A stretch of DNA of 64,000 nt, from contig NZ_JAHTBL010000003.1 in NCBI RefSeq assembly GCF_020177595.1, forward strand, positions 248,001-312,000, written 5' to 3'. The notes under the pieces are model-generated. The model searched no databases. It saw only the letters and a program-made list of their open reading frames with translations, and was not told the DNA's origin. This document shows positions 7,893 through 16,667 of the stretch, in pieces (within the stretch, counting starts at the first letter, position 1; every line of letters begins with the position of its first letter). Origin of the DNA: Cognatishimia sp. MH4019 (GTDB taxonomy: Bacteria; Pseudomonadota; Alphaproteobacteria; Rhodobacterales; Rhodobacteraceae). Position numbers and translations under genes: made by a program.

Positions 7893-9149
7893 ATGATTGC
7901 GCATGTAACCAAAGATGACACTGCAAGAGGCCCATTCGTGACAATTCTGACAACGACAAAAGGGCAGGACAACCTGCCGCGCTATTTCACTCAAGTGTTC
8001 GAGATGGCTCAGGACATGAACAATGGCCGTCTTGACGTAATCTTGTCCGATGGCCGCCACTTCCGCGCCGATGGCAAGAACCCGGGTTTTGTTGCCGAGG
8101 TGCGTATCCACAACGACGACCTGTTCGCCCGCATGATCCGTGAAGGCGATCTTGGCCTGTGCGACGCCTATCTTGACGGTTGGTGGAGCACGCCTGACCT
8201 GCAAGCCTTCATGGATCTGGTGCATGCCGATAATGAAGACATGTATGACGGTTTTCCGGGCCAACGCTTTGTGCGCGCCTATGAACAATTGCGCTTTTGG
8301 CTTCAATCCAACTCCAAAAAGCAGGCGCGCAAGAACATCAGCCACCACTATGATCTGGGCAATGAATTTTATGCCCTCTGGCTGGACGACACGATGACCT
8401 ATTCATCGGCCCTGTTCGAGACTGGACAGGAAAGCACGGAAGCCGCCCAGATCAAGAAATACGCCAGCATGGTCGATCAGATGGGGGCCAAGGAAGGCGA
8501 TCATGTGCTTGAGATCGGCTGTGGCTGGGGTGGGTTCGCCGAATACGCCGCCAAAGAGCGTGGATTACGCGTCACCGGGCTGACCATCAGCCAGGAACAG
8601 CATGACTACGCGGTCGCACGGATCGAAAAAGCCGGGCTGTCGGACCGGGTCGAGATCAAATTGCAGGACTACCGTGACGAAAAAGGCACCTATGATGGCA
8701 TCGCCTCTATCGAGATGTTCGAGGCCGTGGGCGAGAAGTATTGGCCGGTTTATTTCGATAGTGTGAAAACCTGTCTGAAACCGGGGGCCAATGCCACGCT
8801 CCAGATCATTACGGTCGAGGATCGCCGCTGGGACGTCTACAAGCGCGGCGTTGATTTCATTCAGAAATATATCTTTCCGGGGGGTATGCTGCCCAGCCCG
8901 ACAGCCTTGCGAAACGCCGTCGAGACCTCTGGTTTGACGGTCTCGCATTCCATCGAATTTGGTCCCAGCTATGACCTGACGCTGCGCCGCTGGTATCAGG
9001 ACTTCAACGATAAATGGGATCAGGTTGCGGCGCTCGGATTTGATGATCGGTTCCGCCGGATGTGGAATTTTTACCTGACCTCTTGTGCGTCCACCTTTCA
9101 AAGCGGAAACTGCGACGTGACGCAAATAACAGTGACGCGCCCTGCCTGA
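7893..9149 (+). CDS. cfa: cyclopropane-fatty-acyl-phospholipid synthase
   Basis: 418 aa SAM-dependent enzyme that adds a methylene bridge to unsaturated membrane fatty acids. The SAM-binding motif is VLEIGCGWGGF at 205-215. Before it lies the family segment KNISHHYDLGNEFYALWLDDTMTYSSALF (residues about 147-175), and IQKYIFPGG is near 328. A GTG at 7938 could be the true start, removing 15 poorly conserved residues. It stands just behind the photolyase gene, which fits a shared oxidative or photo-oxidative stress role, though no promoter could be confirmed. Confidence 0.93.
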   Translation: MIAHVTKDDTARGPFVTILTTTKGQDNLPRYFTQVFEMAQDMNNGRLDVILSDGRHFRADGKNPGFVAEVRIHNDDLFARMIREGDLGLCDAYLDGWWSTPDLQAFMDLVHADNEDMYDGFPGQRFVRAYEQLRFWLQSNSKKQARKNISHHYDLGNEFYALWLDDTMTYSSALFETGQESTEAAQIKKYASMVDQMGAKEGDHVLEIGCGWGGFAEYAAKERGLRVTGLTISQEQHDYAVARIEKAGLSDRVEIKLQDYRDEKGTYDGIASIEMFEAVGEKYWPVYFDSVKTCLKPGANATLQIITVEDRRWDVYKRGVDFIQKYIFPGGMLPSPTALRNAVETSGLTVSHSIEFGPSYDLTLRRWYQDFNDKWDQVAALGFDDRFRRMWNFYLTSCASTFQSGNCDVTQITVTRPA

Positions 9150-9167
9150 GCAGGGTCAGGAAAGCCC

Positions 9168-9608
9168 ATGCCTACATTCGCCCGCCTTGTGGCCGCCGTT
9201 CTCTTTGCAGCGCTTGCGTGGTGGGTCTCGCAATTGATCGTGCCGCTGATGCCGAACGAGCGACCCATGGGCTATTTCGCAATTATCAACGCCGCAGTTG
9301 GTCTGGTCATGGGATGGCGCATTCAGGGTGCGCGCGCAGGCAATGGTTATAACGCAGCGATCGGGATCAGCCTGACGACAGTGGCGGCCGTTGTGTTCTG
9401 GGGCTTGCTGCTGAACTCAACCATCGTGATGGTCGAACTGTCCTTGCGCAAAAGCTATGATGGCGCGGTCGAGGCGGTGGTCGGCGTGGTCGATCTGATG
9501 GCAACCCATGGCAAGATCATGCTGGATCCGACGGTCATCGGCACGCTGCTGGTGGGCGGTCTGGCCATCGGCATGGTGACCGAATGGGCCAGCCGGCGCG
9601 CCTATTAA
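9168..9608 (+). CDS. trgA: TrgA family membrane protein (tellurite-resistance locus)
   Basis: 146 aa with four hydrophobic segments, at about residues 8-26, 36-50, 62-85 and 122-140. The segment ERPMGYFAIINAAVGLVMGW is typical of TrgA, a membrane protein from the Rhodobacter sphaeroides tellurite-resistance locus whose biochemical role is unknown. The ATG follows AGGAA at a fitting distance. The order trgA-trgB-cysK seen here is that of the Rhodobacter locus, which strengthens the call. Confidence 0.82.
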   Translation: MPTFARLVAAVLFAALAWWVSQLIVPLMPNERPMGYFAIINAAVGLVMGWRIQGARAGNGYNAAIGISLTTVAAVVFWGLLLNSTIVMVELSLRKSYDGAVEAVVGVVDLMATHGKIMLDPTVIGTLLVGGLAIGMVTEWASRRAY

Positions 9609-9621
9609 GACGCGCTTGGCG

Positions 9622-10728
9622 ATGGGCACACCGCTCTTTTTCTTCGGAACGCTCTGCCATTTGCCTCTGCTAGAGCAGGTGTTGGGTCGTTCCGTTTCGG
9701 TCGAAGTCGCCCATGCACAAGGCATGTCGGCCTATTGGGTCGCCGGACAATCCTTTCCAACCTTGCAGGACGGCGGCGCTGCAGACGGGTTATTGCTGCG
9801 CGATGCGATCGCCGCCGACATCGCGCGGCTCGATTTTTATGAAGGCGGCTTTGGCTATCGTCTGGTCGATATCACGGTCGAGACGGCGAAAGGGCCGGTC
9901 GCAGCACAGGTCTATCGCAGCGATCAGACGTTCGAGATTGGCGCGCCCTGGTCACTGCAAGACTGGATTGCCACATATGGCGAACTCACTCTGCAAGCGG
10001 CGCGTGAAGTGATGGAAGGCTTTGGCCATATCAGCCCTGAAACCGTCGCGCAGCGCTTTGGCATGATCCGCGCACGGGCCGGGGCGGTTGTGAATGCCCG
10101 GCGTCAGCCATCTGAGGCCAGTGCGTCGGGGCTGACAGCCGCCGACGTTGAGGTGAGCGAGACCCGGTGGCCCTATACCCATTACTTTTCCCTGCAAGAG
10201 ATGACACTGCGCCATCGTCGTTACGACGGCGCGATGAGCGCGCAGGTGGAGCGCGCGGTGTTTGTCGCCACCGATGTGGCCATCGTGCTGCCTTACGATC
10301 CGGTGCGCGACCGGGTGCTGCTGGTCGAGCAGTTCCGCATGGGGCCGTTTGCGCGCGGGGATGCACATCCTTGGTCGCTGGAACCTATTGCGGGCCGGAT
10401 CGACACGGTTGAAACAGCCGAAGAAACAGCACGCCGCGAAGCGAGAGAGGAGGCGGGGCTGGAACTGGGCGCGCTCCATCTGATTGCCTCATGCTACCCC
10501 AGCCCAGGTGCCACAACCGAGCATTTTACCAGTTTTCTTGGGATCGCGGACTTGCCGGATGACGTGACCGGCATCGGCGGACTGGCAAGCGAGCAGGAGG
10601 ATATCCGCTCCACATTGGTCTCTTTTGATAGCTTGATGAAAATGGCGCGCGCAGACGCAGTGTCGAACGCGCCACTGGTGATGGCCGCGTGGTGGCTGGC
10701 CGCGCATCGCGCAGCGCTACGCGTCTGA
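9622..10728 (+). CDS. trgB: TrgB: gamma-glutamylcyclotransferase-like domain fused to a NUDIX hydrolase
   Basis: About 368 aa with two domains. Residues 1-120 resemble the AIG2/gamma-glutamylcyclotransferase fold (PLFFFGTLCH opening, DFYEGGFGY). Residues about 175-365 are an ADP-ribose-pyrophosphatase-like NUDIX domain, with the NUDIX box GRIDTVETAEETARREAREE followed by AGL near residue 258. This two-domain build matches TrgB of the Rhodobacter tellurite locus. The enzymatic link to tellurite is not established; thiol or ADP-ribose turnover is an inference. The start at 9622 is an ATG; an in-frame TTG lies two codons upstream and no clear ribosome site separates them. Confidence 0.85.
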   Translation: MGTPLFFFGTLCHLPLLEQVLGRSVSVEVAHAQGMSAYWVAGQSFPTLQDGGAADGLLLRDAIAADIARLDFYEGGFGYRLVDITVETAKGPVAAQVYRSDQTFEIGAPWSLQDWIATYGELTLQAAREVMEGFGHISPETVAQRFGMIRARAGAVVNARRQPSEASASGLTAADVEVSETRWPYTHYFSLQEMTLRHRRYDGAMSAQVERAVFVATDVAIVLPYDPVRDRVLLVEQFRMGPFARGDAHPWSLEPIAGRIDTVETAEETARREAREEAGLELGALHLIASCYPSPGATTEHFTSFLGIADLPDDVTGIGGLASEQEDIRSTLVSFDSLMKMARADAVSNAPLVMAAWWLAAHRAALRV

Positions 10729-10809
10729 TACATGCGCATGACTGCGCGCTTGAGGTCGCGACACGGCCCCGCTACATCTTAGAACACAGACGCGAAAAGG
10801 GCAGGGCGC

Positions 10810-11844
10810 ATGACACTTCACAAAGATCTGGCTTCGGCCATCGGCAACACGCCACTGATCCGGCTCAACGCGGTCAGCGAAGCGACGGGCTGTGACATCT
10901 ATGGCAAGGCCGAATTCATGAACCCCGGCCAATCGGTCAAGGATCGCGCGGCTCTCTTCATCATTCGCGACGCCATCGCCAGCGGCGCATTGAAGCCGGG
11001 CGGCACGATTGTTGAAGGCACGGCGGGTAATACCGGCATCGGGTTGGCGCTGGTCGGGGCCTCTATGGGGTTCAAATCGGTGATCGTCATCCCCGAGACG
11101 CAGAGCCAGGAAAAGAAGGATATGCTGACGCTTGCAGGCGCAGAACTGGTTCAAGTGCCCGCTGCGCCCTATAAAAATCCGAATAATTACGTCCGATACT
11201 CCCAGCGTTTGGCGGAAAAGCTAGCACAAACCGAACCTAATGGCGCGATCTGGGCCAATCAGTTCGATAACACTGCCAACCGTCAGGCGCATATCGAAAC
11301 CACGGCTCCTGAGATCTGGGAGCAGACCGGCGGCGAGGTCGACGGCTTCATTTGTGCCGCAGGCTCGGGCGGCACGGTCGCGGGCGTTGGTGCGGTGCTC
11401 CAGCCAAAAGGCGTGAAGGTCGGTTTGGCCGATCCGGACGGGGCGGCGCTGCACTCGTTCTACACCGAAGGCGTGCTTAAATCCGAAGGCAGCTCAATCA
11501 GCGAAGGCATCGGGCAGGGTCGTATCACCAAGAACCTCGAAGGGTTCACACCGGATATGTCGTTCAACATTTCTGACGCCGAGGCGCTGCCGATCATCTT
11601 TGATCTGCTGCGTGACGAAGGGTTGGTGATGGGTGGCTCCACCGGAGTGAATATCGCGGGGGCTGTGCGCATGGCCAAAGAGATGGGGCCGGGCCACATG
11701 ATCGTGACGATCCTGTGCGACTATGGCACGCGCTATCAATCCAAGCTCTATAACCCTGAGTTCTTGCGCTCCAAAGACCTGCCGGTGCCGGACTGGATGA
11801 CAGCCGAGCCCGCGTCAATCCCCACCGTGTTCGAGGACGTATGA
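10810..11844 (+). CDS. cysK: cysteine synthase A
   Basis: 344 aa PLP enzyme that makes L-cysteine from O-acetylserine and sulfide. The PLP lysine is K44 in NPGQSVKDRAA. Further marks are the EGTAGNTGIGLA substrate loop and AGSGGTVAGVG phosphate loop. It follows trgB after 81 bases; cysK is the third member of the Rhodobacter tellurite-resistance locus, where cysteine synthesis affects oxyanion tolerance. The C-terminal tail after LYNPEF is longer than in E. coli CysK. Its stop overlaps the start of the channel gene as ATGA. Confidence 0.93.
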   Translation: MTLHKDLASAIGNTPLIRLNAVSEATGCDIYGKAEFMNPGQSVKDRAALFIIRDAIASGALKPGGTIVEGTAGNTGIGLALVGASMGFKSVIVIPETQSQEKKDMLTLAGAELVQVPAAPYKNPNNYVRYSQRLAEKLAQTEPNGAIWANQFDNTANRQAHIETTAPEIWEQTGGEVDGFICAAGSGGTVAGVGAVLQPKGVKVGLADPDGAALHSFYTEGVLKSEGSSISEGIGQGRITKNLEGFTPDMSFNISDAEALPIIFDLLRDEGLVMGGSTGVNIAGAVRMAKEMGPGHMIVTILCDYGTRYQSKLYNPEFLRSKDLPVPDWMTAEPASIPTVFEDV

Positions 11845-14159
11845 CTGCGTTGCGTCTGTGTCTGGCGATTGTGTTTATCGCGCTGGCGCCCTTGGCGTGG
11901 GCGCAATCGCTGACGGCCGAGCAGTATCGCGCGTGGTCGGACACGGCTGAGCGCGCAGAAGAGGCGATTGCCGCCGGGCGCGCCTCCAACGCGGCGTTGG
12001 AACAGTTGCGCACGGATCTTGTCGGATGGCGCGAAGATTTCGACGAGGGTCAGAACGTCAACGCAGCACAAATCCGAACGGTGCAGTCGCGCTTGTCGGC
12101 GCTGGGGCCTCCTCCGCCGGATGGCGAAACGGAACCCGACGAGGTTGCCGAGCGCCGCGCCGAACTCACCGAGCAGCTCAGCGCGCTGCGTGCGCCGCGC
12201 GTGCAGGCCGAAGACGCATTCAGCCGAGCCGACAGTCTCATCTTCGAGATCGACCGCGTCATTCGTGAAAGGCAGACCGATGCGCTGATGGAGTTGGGGC
12301 CATCACCGCTCAATCCTGCGCTTTGGGGCACTGCGTTGACATCGCTTGGGACCAGCCTGCGCGATGTGGGCGAAGAGGTCGTGGCAACCTATGGCACCTC
12401 GGTGCAGCGCCGGGAATTTCGCGAGAACCTGCCAACGATCCTGCTTTATCTGGTGCTGGCGATGCTTGCGCTCTTTCGGGGATGGCATTGGCTGGACCGG
12501 CTGCAGCAATGGCTGGACCGGCGCAAATCCCCCGCGCGGCAACGAGTGACGCATTACGCAATTTCGCTGGGGCAAGCGGTGATCCCTTTCCTCGGGCTCG
12601 TTCTTCTGGTCGAGGCGTTTTTTGACAGCGGCCTCGTCGGTCTGCGCGGCAATGTCATCCTTGATATCGTTCCCGTGGCAGGGGCCGTCTATCTGGCTGC
12701 CCGCTGGTTGGGGCGTTTGACTTTCCCGCGCCGCGTCGAAGTCGAAGGCCTTCTGGATGTTCCTGTCGAGATGCGCCGCGCCGGTCGTTTCTATGTGCAA
12801 CTGGCAGGCGGTATTTTCTTTGTGCAGGCGCTTCTGGTCAGCCTTGCCGAGTTCGAAAACTGGAGCGATGCCACCCGCAGCATCGTCGCGTTTCCATTCC
12901 TTCTGGCGCTTGGTTTCGCACTTACCCGGCTGGGCCGCTTCATTCGGATTGCAAGCACGCGGGACGCCAGTGCCGGATCGGATGACCCGCAACCATATCG
13001 CAATCGCGTGCTTGGCTTGCTGGGCCGCGCCATCATTTTGGTCGGGATTGTAGGCCCCGTGCTGGGTGCCATTGGTTACACGCAAGCCGCGCGTTTCCTG
13101 GTGTACCCGTCGCTTCTGTCGCTTGGCTTGCTGGTGCTGATCGTTGTCGTGCAGGACATGATCAGCCAGCTCTATGCAATCGTCACCCGGCGTCGCGAAG
13201 TGCCCAGCGATTCTCTGACACCGGTCCTGATCGGGCTGTGCGTCACCATTGCGGCCCTGCCGCTTCTGGCGCTGATCTGGGGCGCACGGGTCGCCGATCT
13301 GACCGAGCTTTGGACGCAGTTTCAGAACGGCATCCGCATCGGAGAGACGCGCATCTCCCCCAGTAATTTCCTGGCCTTTGCGCTGATCTTCAGCGCTGGC
13401 TACGCAGCCACCCGACTGATCCAGGGCACGTTGCGGAACTCGGTTCTGCCCAAGACAAGACTGGATCTGGGCGGGCAGAACGCGGTTGTCTCGGGCCTGG
13501 GCTATGTGGGTATTTTCCTTGCAGCCCTCATCGCAATCACGGCTACGGGCATTGATCTGTCCTCGCTTGCGATCGTTGCAGGTGCGCTATCGGTGGGCAT
13601 TGGTTTTGGCCTGCAAAACATCGTCTCCAACTTCGTCTCCGGTATCATTTTGCTGATCGAGCGCCCGATCTCTGAAGGCGACTGGATCGAGGTGGGCGGC
13701 CAGATGGGCATTGTGCGCGATATCTCTGTGCGCTCCACCCGGATCGAGACGTTTGACCGCACGGATGTGATTGTTCCGAATGCCGATCTGGTCTCGGGGA
13801 TGGTGACAAACTGGACCCATGGCAACTCTGTTGGCCGGGTGATCGTACCGGTGGGCGTGGCCTATGGCACGGATACCAAATGGATCGACAGCATCCTGAT
13901 GGAGATCGCCAAAGCGCATCCGATGGTCTTGGCCAATCCCGCACCTGCGGTGATCTTTCAGGGGTTCGGGGCAGATAGCCTCGACTTTGAAATCCGGGCG
14001 ATCCTGCGGGATGTGAACTGGGTTCTCAGCGTGAAATCCGATTTGAACCATGCCATCGCCAAACGTTTCGCCGAAGAAGGGATCGAAATTCCCTTCGCGC
14101 AGCGTGATCTGTGGCTGCGTAATCCCGAAACGCTGAAAGGAGGCACCTCTGATGACTGA
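11841..14159 (+). CDS. DUF3772 domain-containing mechanosensitive ion channel (MscS family)
   Basis: 772 aa. Residues 1-21 are a signal peptide (LAPLAWAQ end). A periplasmic helical part of about 170 residues, matching DUF3772, is followed by several membrane spans from about residue 195 to 575. The MscS core starts near residue 575 with the Gly/Ala-rich pore helix SLAIVAGALSVGIGFGLQNI, then the beta domain IERPISEGDWIEVGG. It should release solutes on hypo-osmotic shock from the inner membrane. It overlaps cysK by four bases and alaX by eight, so it is inside one operon. Confidence 0.9.
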   Translation: MTALRLCLAIVFIALAPLAWAQSLTAEQYRAWSDTAERAEEAIAAGRASNAALEQLRTDLVGWREDFDEGQNVNAAQIRTVQSRLSALGPPPPDGETEPDEVAERRAELTEQLSALRAPRVQAEDAFSRADSLIFEIDRVIRERQTDALMELGPSPLNPALWGTALTSLGTSLRDVGEEVVATYGTSVQRREFRENLPTILLYLVLAMLALFRGWHWLDRLQQWLDRRKSPARQRVTHYAISLGQAVIPFLGLVLLVEAFFDSGLVGLRGNVILDIVPVAGAVYLAARWLGRLTFPRRVEVEGLLDVPVEMRRAGRFYVQLAGGIFFVQALLVSLAEFENWSDATRSIVAFPFLLALGFALTRLGRFIRIASTRDASAGSDDPQPYRNRVLGLLGRAIILVGIVGPVLGAIGYTQAARFLVYPSLLSLGLLVLIVVVQDMISQLYAIVTRRREVPSDSLTPVLIGLCVTIAALPLLALIWGARVADLTELWTQFQNGIRIGETRISPSNFLAFALIFSAGYAATRLIQGTLRNSVLPKTRLDLGGQNAVVSGLGYVGIFLAALIAITATGIDLSSLAIVAGALSVGIGFGLQNIVSNFVSGIILLIERPISEGDWIEVGGQMGIVRDISVRSTRIETFDRTDVIVPNADLVSGMVTNWTHGNSVGRVIVPVGVAYGTDTKWIDSILMEIAKAHPMVLANPAPAVIFQGFGADSLDFEIRAILRDVNWVLSVKSDLNHAIAKRFAEEGIEIPFAQRDLWLRNPETLKGGTSDD

Positions 14160-14874
14160 TCTGCTCTTTCGCACAGAGCCTTATCTGCGCGATGCCCCCG
14201 GTGTGGTGACAGGGCTGACCGATGAAGGCGGTATCGTGCTGGATCAGACGATTTTCTATCCCACGGGCGGTGGGCAACCCGGCGATAATGGTCGTCTCGT
14301 GTGGGAGGGCGGCACGCTGGAAATCGCCACAGCCGTCAAAGGCGAAGACGGCGCGGTTGTTCTGGTCCCCGCCGAACCCGCGCCGATGCCCACGGTGGGC
14401 GCTGAGGTCACGCAGCATCTCGACTGGGACCGCCGGCACCGTCACATGCGCGTGCACACGGCGCTGCATTTGCTCTCGGTCGTGATCCCTTTGCCTGTAA
14501 CGGGCGGGGCGATCGGGGTCGAAAAGGGGCGTCTGGATTTCATGATGCCCGAGCCGCCCGAGGATCGCGACGCGCTGGAGGCAGAGCTGAACGCCCTTAT
14601 CGCGCGGGACTTGCGTGTCACCGAAGGCTGGATCACCGATGCCGAGCTTCAGGCGAACCCCGAACTGGTCAAGACCATGTCTGTGATGCCCCCCATGGGC
14701 AGCGGCAAGGTGCGGCTGATCGGGATTGGCGAAGGGGCCGATCAGGTCGATCTACAGCCATGTGGCGGCACCCACGTCGCCTCCACCGCCGAGATAGGCA
14801 CCGTCCGGTTGGGCAAGATCGAGAACAAAGGCAAGCAGAACCGCCGGGTCAATCTGCATCTGGTCGCCGCGTGA
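14152..14874 (+). CDS. alaX: alanyl-tRNA editing protein AlaX
   Basis: 240 aa free-standing editing domain that hydrolyses Ser-tRNA(Ala) or Gly-tRNA(Ala). Zinc ligands are H102 and H106 (HTALH) and C204 and H208 (CGGTH), the same set as in the editing domain of AlaRS. The N-terminal glycine-rich stretch FYPTGGGQPGD is also shared. Length fits the medium AlaX-M type. The gene overlaps its neighbours on both sides. Full-length alaS is also in the window at 56.6 kb. Confidence 0.92.
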   Translation: MTDLLFRTEPYLRDAPGVVTGLTDEGGIVLDQTIFYPTGGGQPGDNGRLVWEGGTLEIATAVKGEDGAVVLVPAEPAPMPTVGAEVTQHLDWDRRHRHMRVHTALHLLSVVIPLPVTGGAIGVEKGRLDFMMPEPPEDRDALEAELNALIARDLRVTEGWITDAELQANPELVKTMSVMPPMGSGKVRLIGIGEGADQVDLQPCGGTHVASTAEIGTVRLGKIENKGKQNRRVNLHLVAA

Positions 14875-15242
14875 GCTTCCGGCTTGCCATCACGCTGAAC
14901 GGTTTGCTTTTTGCGGGGCTTTTCCTCGTCTTGTGCTTTGTGCCGACCGTTTATCTGACCGGCTATGGCATCACGACCGAAGACAGCGCGCAGTTCATCA
15001 CACGCCGCGCGTCACCGATGTTTCTGGGGCTGACCTATATGATGTGGGCGATCCGCGATCTGGCGCCGTCGCCTGCGCGCAGCGCTGTCACAGATGGCAC
15101 GGCGATCCTGCTCTTGGGGATCGCCGCGACGGGGCTTTACTCACTTGCGACCGGGGCCGTGGGGCCGAAAATTCTGGTCGGCGTGGCCGTGGAAATCCCT
15201 TTCGCCATCGCTCTTTTCTCGGTCCGTAACAAAGCCCCCTAG
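14871..15242 (+). CDS. small membrane protein of unknown function
   Basis: 123 aa from a GTG overlapping the alaX stop (GTGA). Four hydrophobic segments are visible: about residues 5-28, 45-60, 73-93 and 98-115. I do not recognise the family; the overall look resembles small DoxX-like or DUF-type membrane proteins, but no motif decides. It is the last gene of the cysK-mscS-alaX unit and lies just before the tRNA gene. Confidence 0.7.
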   Translation: MSFRLAITLNGLLFAGLFLVLCFVPTVYLTGYGITTEDSAQFITRRASPMFLGLTYMMWAIRDLAPSPARSAVTDGTAILLLGIAATGLYSLATGAVGPKILVGVAVEIPFAIALFSVRNKAP

Positions 15243-15288
15243 TTTCCGCTTGCGCATCGCGCCCGCACGATTGTATGCACCCCCTCAC

Positions 15289-15378
15289 GGAGCGGTGGCC
15301 GAGTGGTCGAAGGCGCACGCCTGGAAAGTGTGTAGGCGGGAAACCGTCTCCAGGGTTCGAATCCCTGTCGCTCCGCCA
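15289..15378 (+). tRNA. tRNA-Ser (anticodon GGA)
   Basis: 90-nt class II tRNA. The acceptor stem GGAGCGG pairs with TCGCTCC, followed by discriminator G and an encoded CCA at 15376-15378. The anticodon stem CACGC/GTGTG encloses the loop CTGGAAA with anticodon GGA at 15323-15325. A long variable arm and the T-loop GGTTCGAATCC are present. It reads UCC and UCU serine codons. Confidence 0.96.
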
Positions 15379-15468
15379 TTTTCCTTTCTGCATGTTGTTT
15401 GGACAATTGACCCGGAACTTGTGGTTCGGTTTGGCGGTTCACCTTTTGTAAGCTCGAAAGGACATGCC

Positions 15469-15879
15469 ATGACCCAATTTGCTCACCCGCCCATCAACCA
15501 GATTCCGACCTCCGACCCGAAGGTCTACGCGTTCAGCGTGGCCGGTCACATCGACGATGACGCCTCCGAGGCGCTTGCCGAATATATGCTCGCGGCTTTC
15601 GACAAGCATGACAAGGTCAACATGCTGCTCGATCTGACCGGGTTCACCGGCAGCGACTGGGACAGCATGTTGGACGGCGACGTGATCGCCTCGCGCTTCA
15701 AGGCGCTGAGCCATGTGGAGCGGTATGCGGTCGTTGGCGCGCCCGAGAAGGCCGCCAAGATGATCGAGTTCATGGACAAGATCATTCCGGTCGAGGCCCG
15801 CGCCTTTGACGCCGACGAAACCGACGCCGCATGGAGCTTTGTCGGCACGCGTCCGCAGGTTGCTCCGGGCGCTGCGTGA
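15469..15879 (+). CDS. SpoIIAA-like (STAS superfamily) protein
   Basis: 136 aa single-domain protein of the SpoIIAA-like group. Visible are the central strand [10 protein letters not shown] (residues about 49-58), the helix with [14 protein letters not shown], and an acidic end. These proteins have a STAS-like fold, but many lack the phosphorylated serine of true anti-anti-sigma factors, and their partner is not known. AAAGGA lies six bases before the ATG. It is 35 bases ahead of pxpB, and a tandem version of the same domain lies at the other end of the pxp genes. Confidence 0.8.
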   Translation: MTQFAHPPINQIPTSDPKVYAFSVAGHIDDDASEALAEYMLAAFDKHDKVNMLLDLTGFTGSDWDSMLDGDVIASRFKALSHVERYAVVGAPEKAAKMIEFMDKIIPVEARAFDADETDAAWSFVGTRPQVAPGAA

Positions 15880-15914
15880 TTGCAGGCATGACTGCACCCG
15901 CCTAGGGTGCGGCC

Positions 15915-16667
15915 ATGACCACACCCACCTCGCAAAACTGGCCGCAAATTCGAACCGTTGGCATCAACGGCATGCTGGTCAGTTTTGCAGATGCGCTGAG
16001 CGAGCCGTCCAATCGGGCGGCTCTGGCGTTTCGTGCCCGGCTCGAGCGGGAAGGGTGGGATGGCGTGATCGAGACGTCATCCACTCTGGCCTCCGCCTTC
16101 GTTCGGTTTGACCCCTTTGTGCTGAGCCATTCAGAGTTGCACACCCGGCTCAAGACCCTCTTGTCAGAGGCCAATTGGTTTGACGCCGCCCCACCAGAAG
16201 GGCGGCGTTTTTGGCGTATCCCGGCTGTTTATGGCGGCCCGCTCGCCCCGCAATTGGATGAAGCGGCCAAAGCCGCAGGAATGAGCGCGACGGAGGCGGT
16301 TACCTCGCTCTCCGCGTCCCGCGTTCGGGTGACGACACTCGGCTTTGCGGCCGGGCAGCCTTACCTTGGCGAATTGCCCGAGGCGTGGAATTTACCCCGC
16401 CAATCAGGGCTTACACCGAAAGTGCCTGTCGGCGCGCTGGTTGTGGCGATCCGGCAGTTTGTCTTGTTTGCAACCTCCGCACCGACCGGCTGGCGTCATG
16501 TGGCCCAGACTGCATTCACCTGTTTTCGGCCCGAAAGCGACACGCCTTTCGCGTTGCGTGCAGGCGACGAGGTGCAGTTTGTTTCCATCTCCCGCGAAGA
16601 GTTCGAGGCGATCCGCACCCGCGACAAAAGCGGCGATGGTGGTGCTACAGTGGAGCCGATCAAATGA
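15915..16667 (+). CDS. pxpB: 5-oxoprolinase subunit PxpB (KipI family)
   Basis: 250 aa. PxpA, PxpB and PxpC together hydrolyse 5-oxoproline (pyroglutamate) to glutamate with ATP. The KipI/AHS1 marks are LGFAAGQPYLGELP near residue 142 and the proline-rich TPKVPVGALVVA near 172. Family members average 220-240 aa. It overlaps pxpC by four bases (ATGA), and all three subunits follow in order B-C-A, which argues for 5-oxoprolinase over a KipI-type kinase inhibitor role. Confidence 0.93.
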   Translation: MTTPTSQNWPQIRTVGINGMLVSFADALSEPSNRAALAFRARLEREGWDGVIETSSTLASAFVRFDPFVLSHSELHTRLKTLLSEANWFDAAPPEGRRFWRIPAVYGGPLAPQLDEAAKAAGMSATEAVTSLSASRVRVTTLGFAAGQPYLGELPEAWNLPRQSGLTPKVPVGALVVAIRQFVLFATSAPTGWRHVAQTAFTCFRPESDTPFALRAGDEVQFVSISREEFEAIRTRDKSGDGGATVEPIK

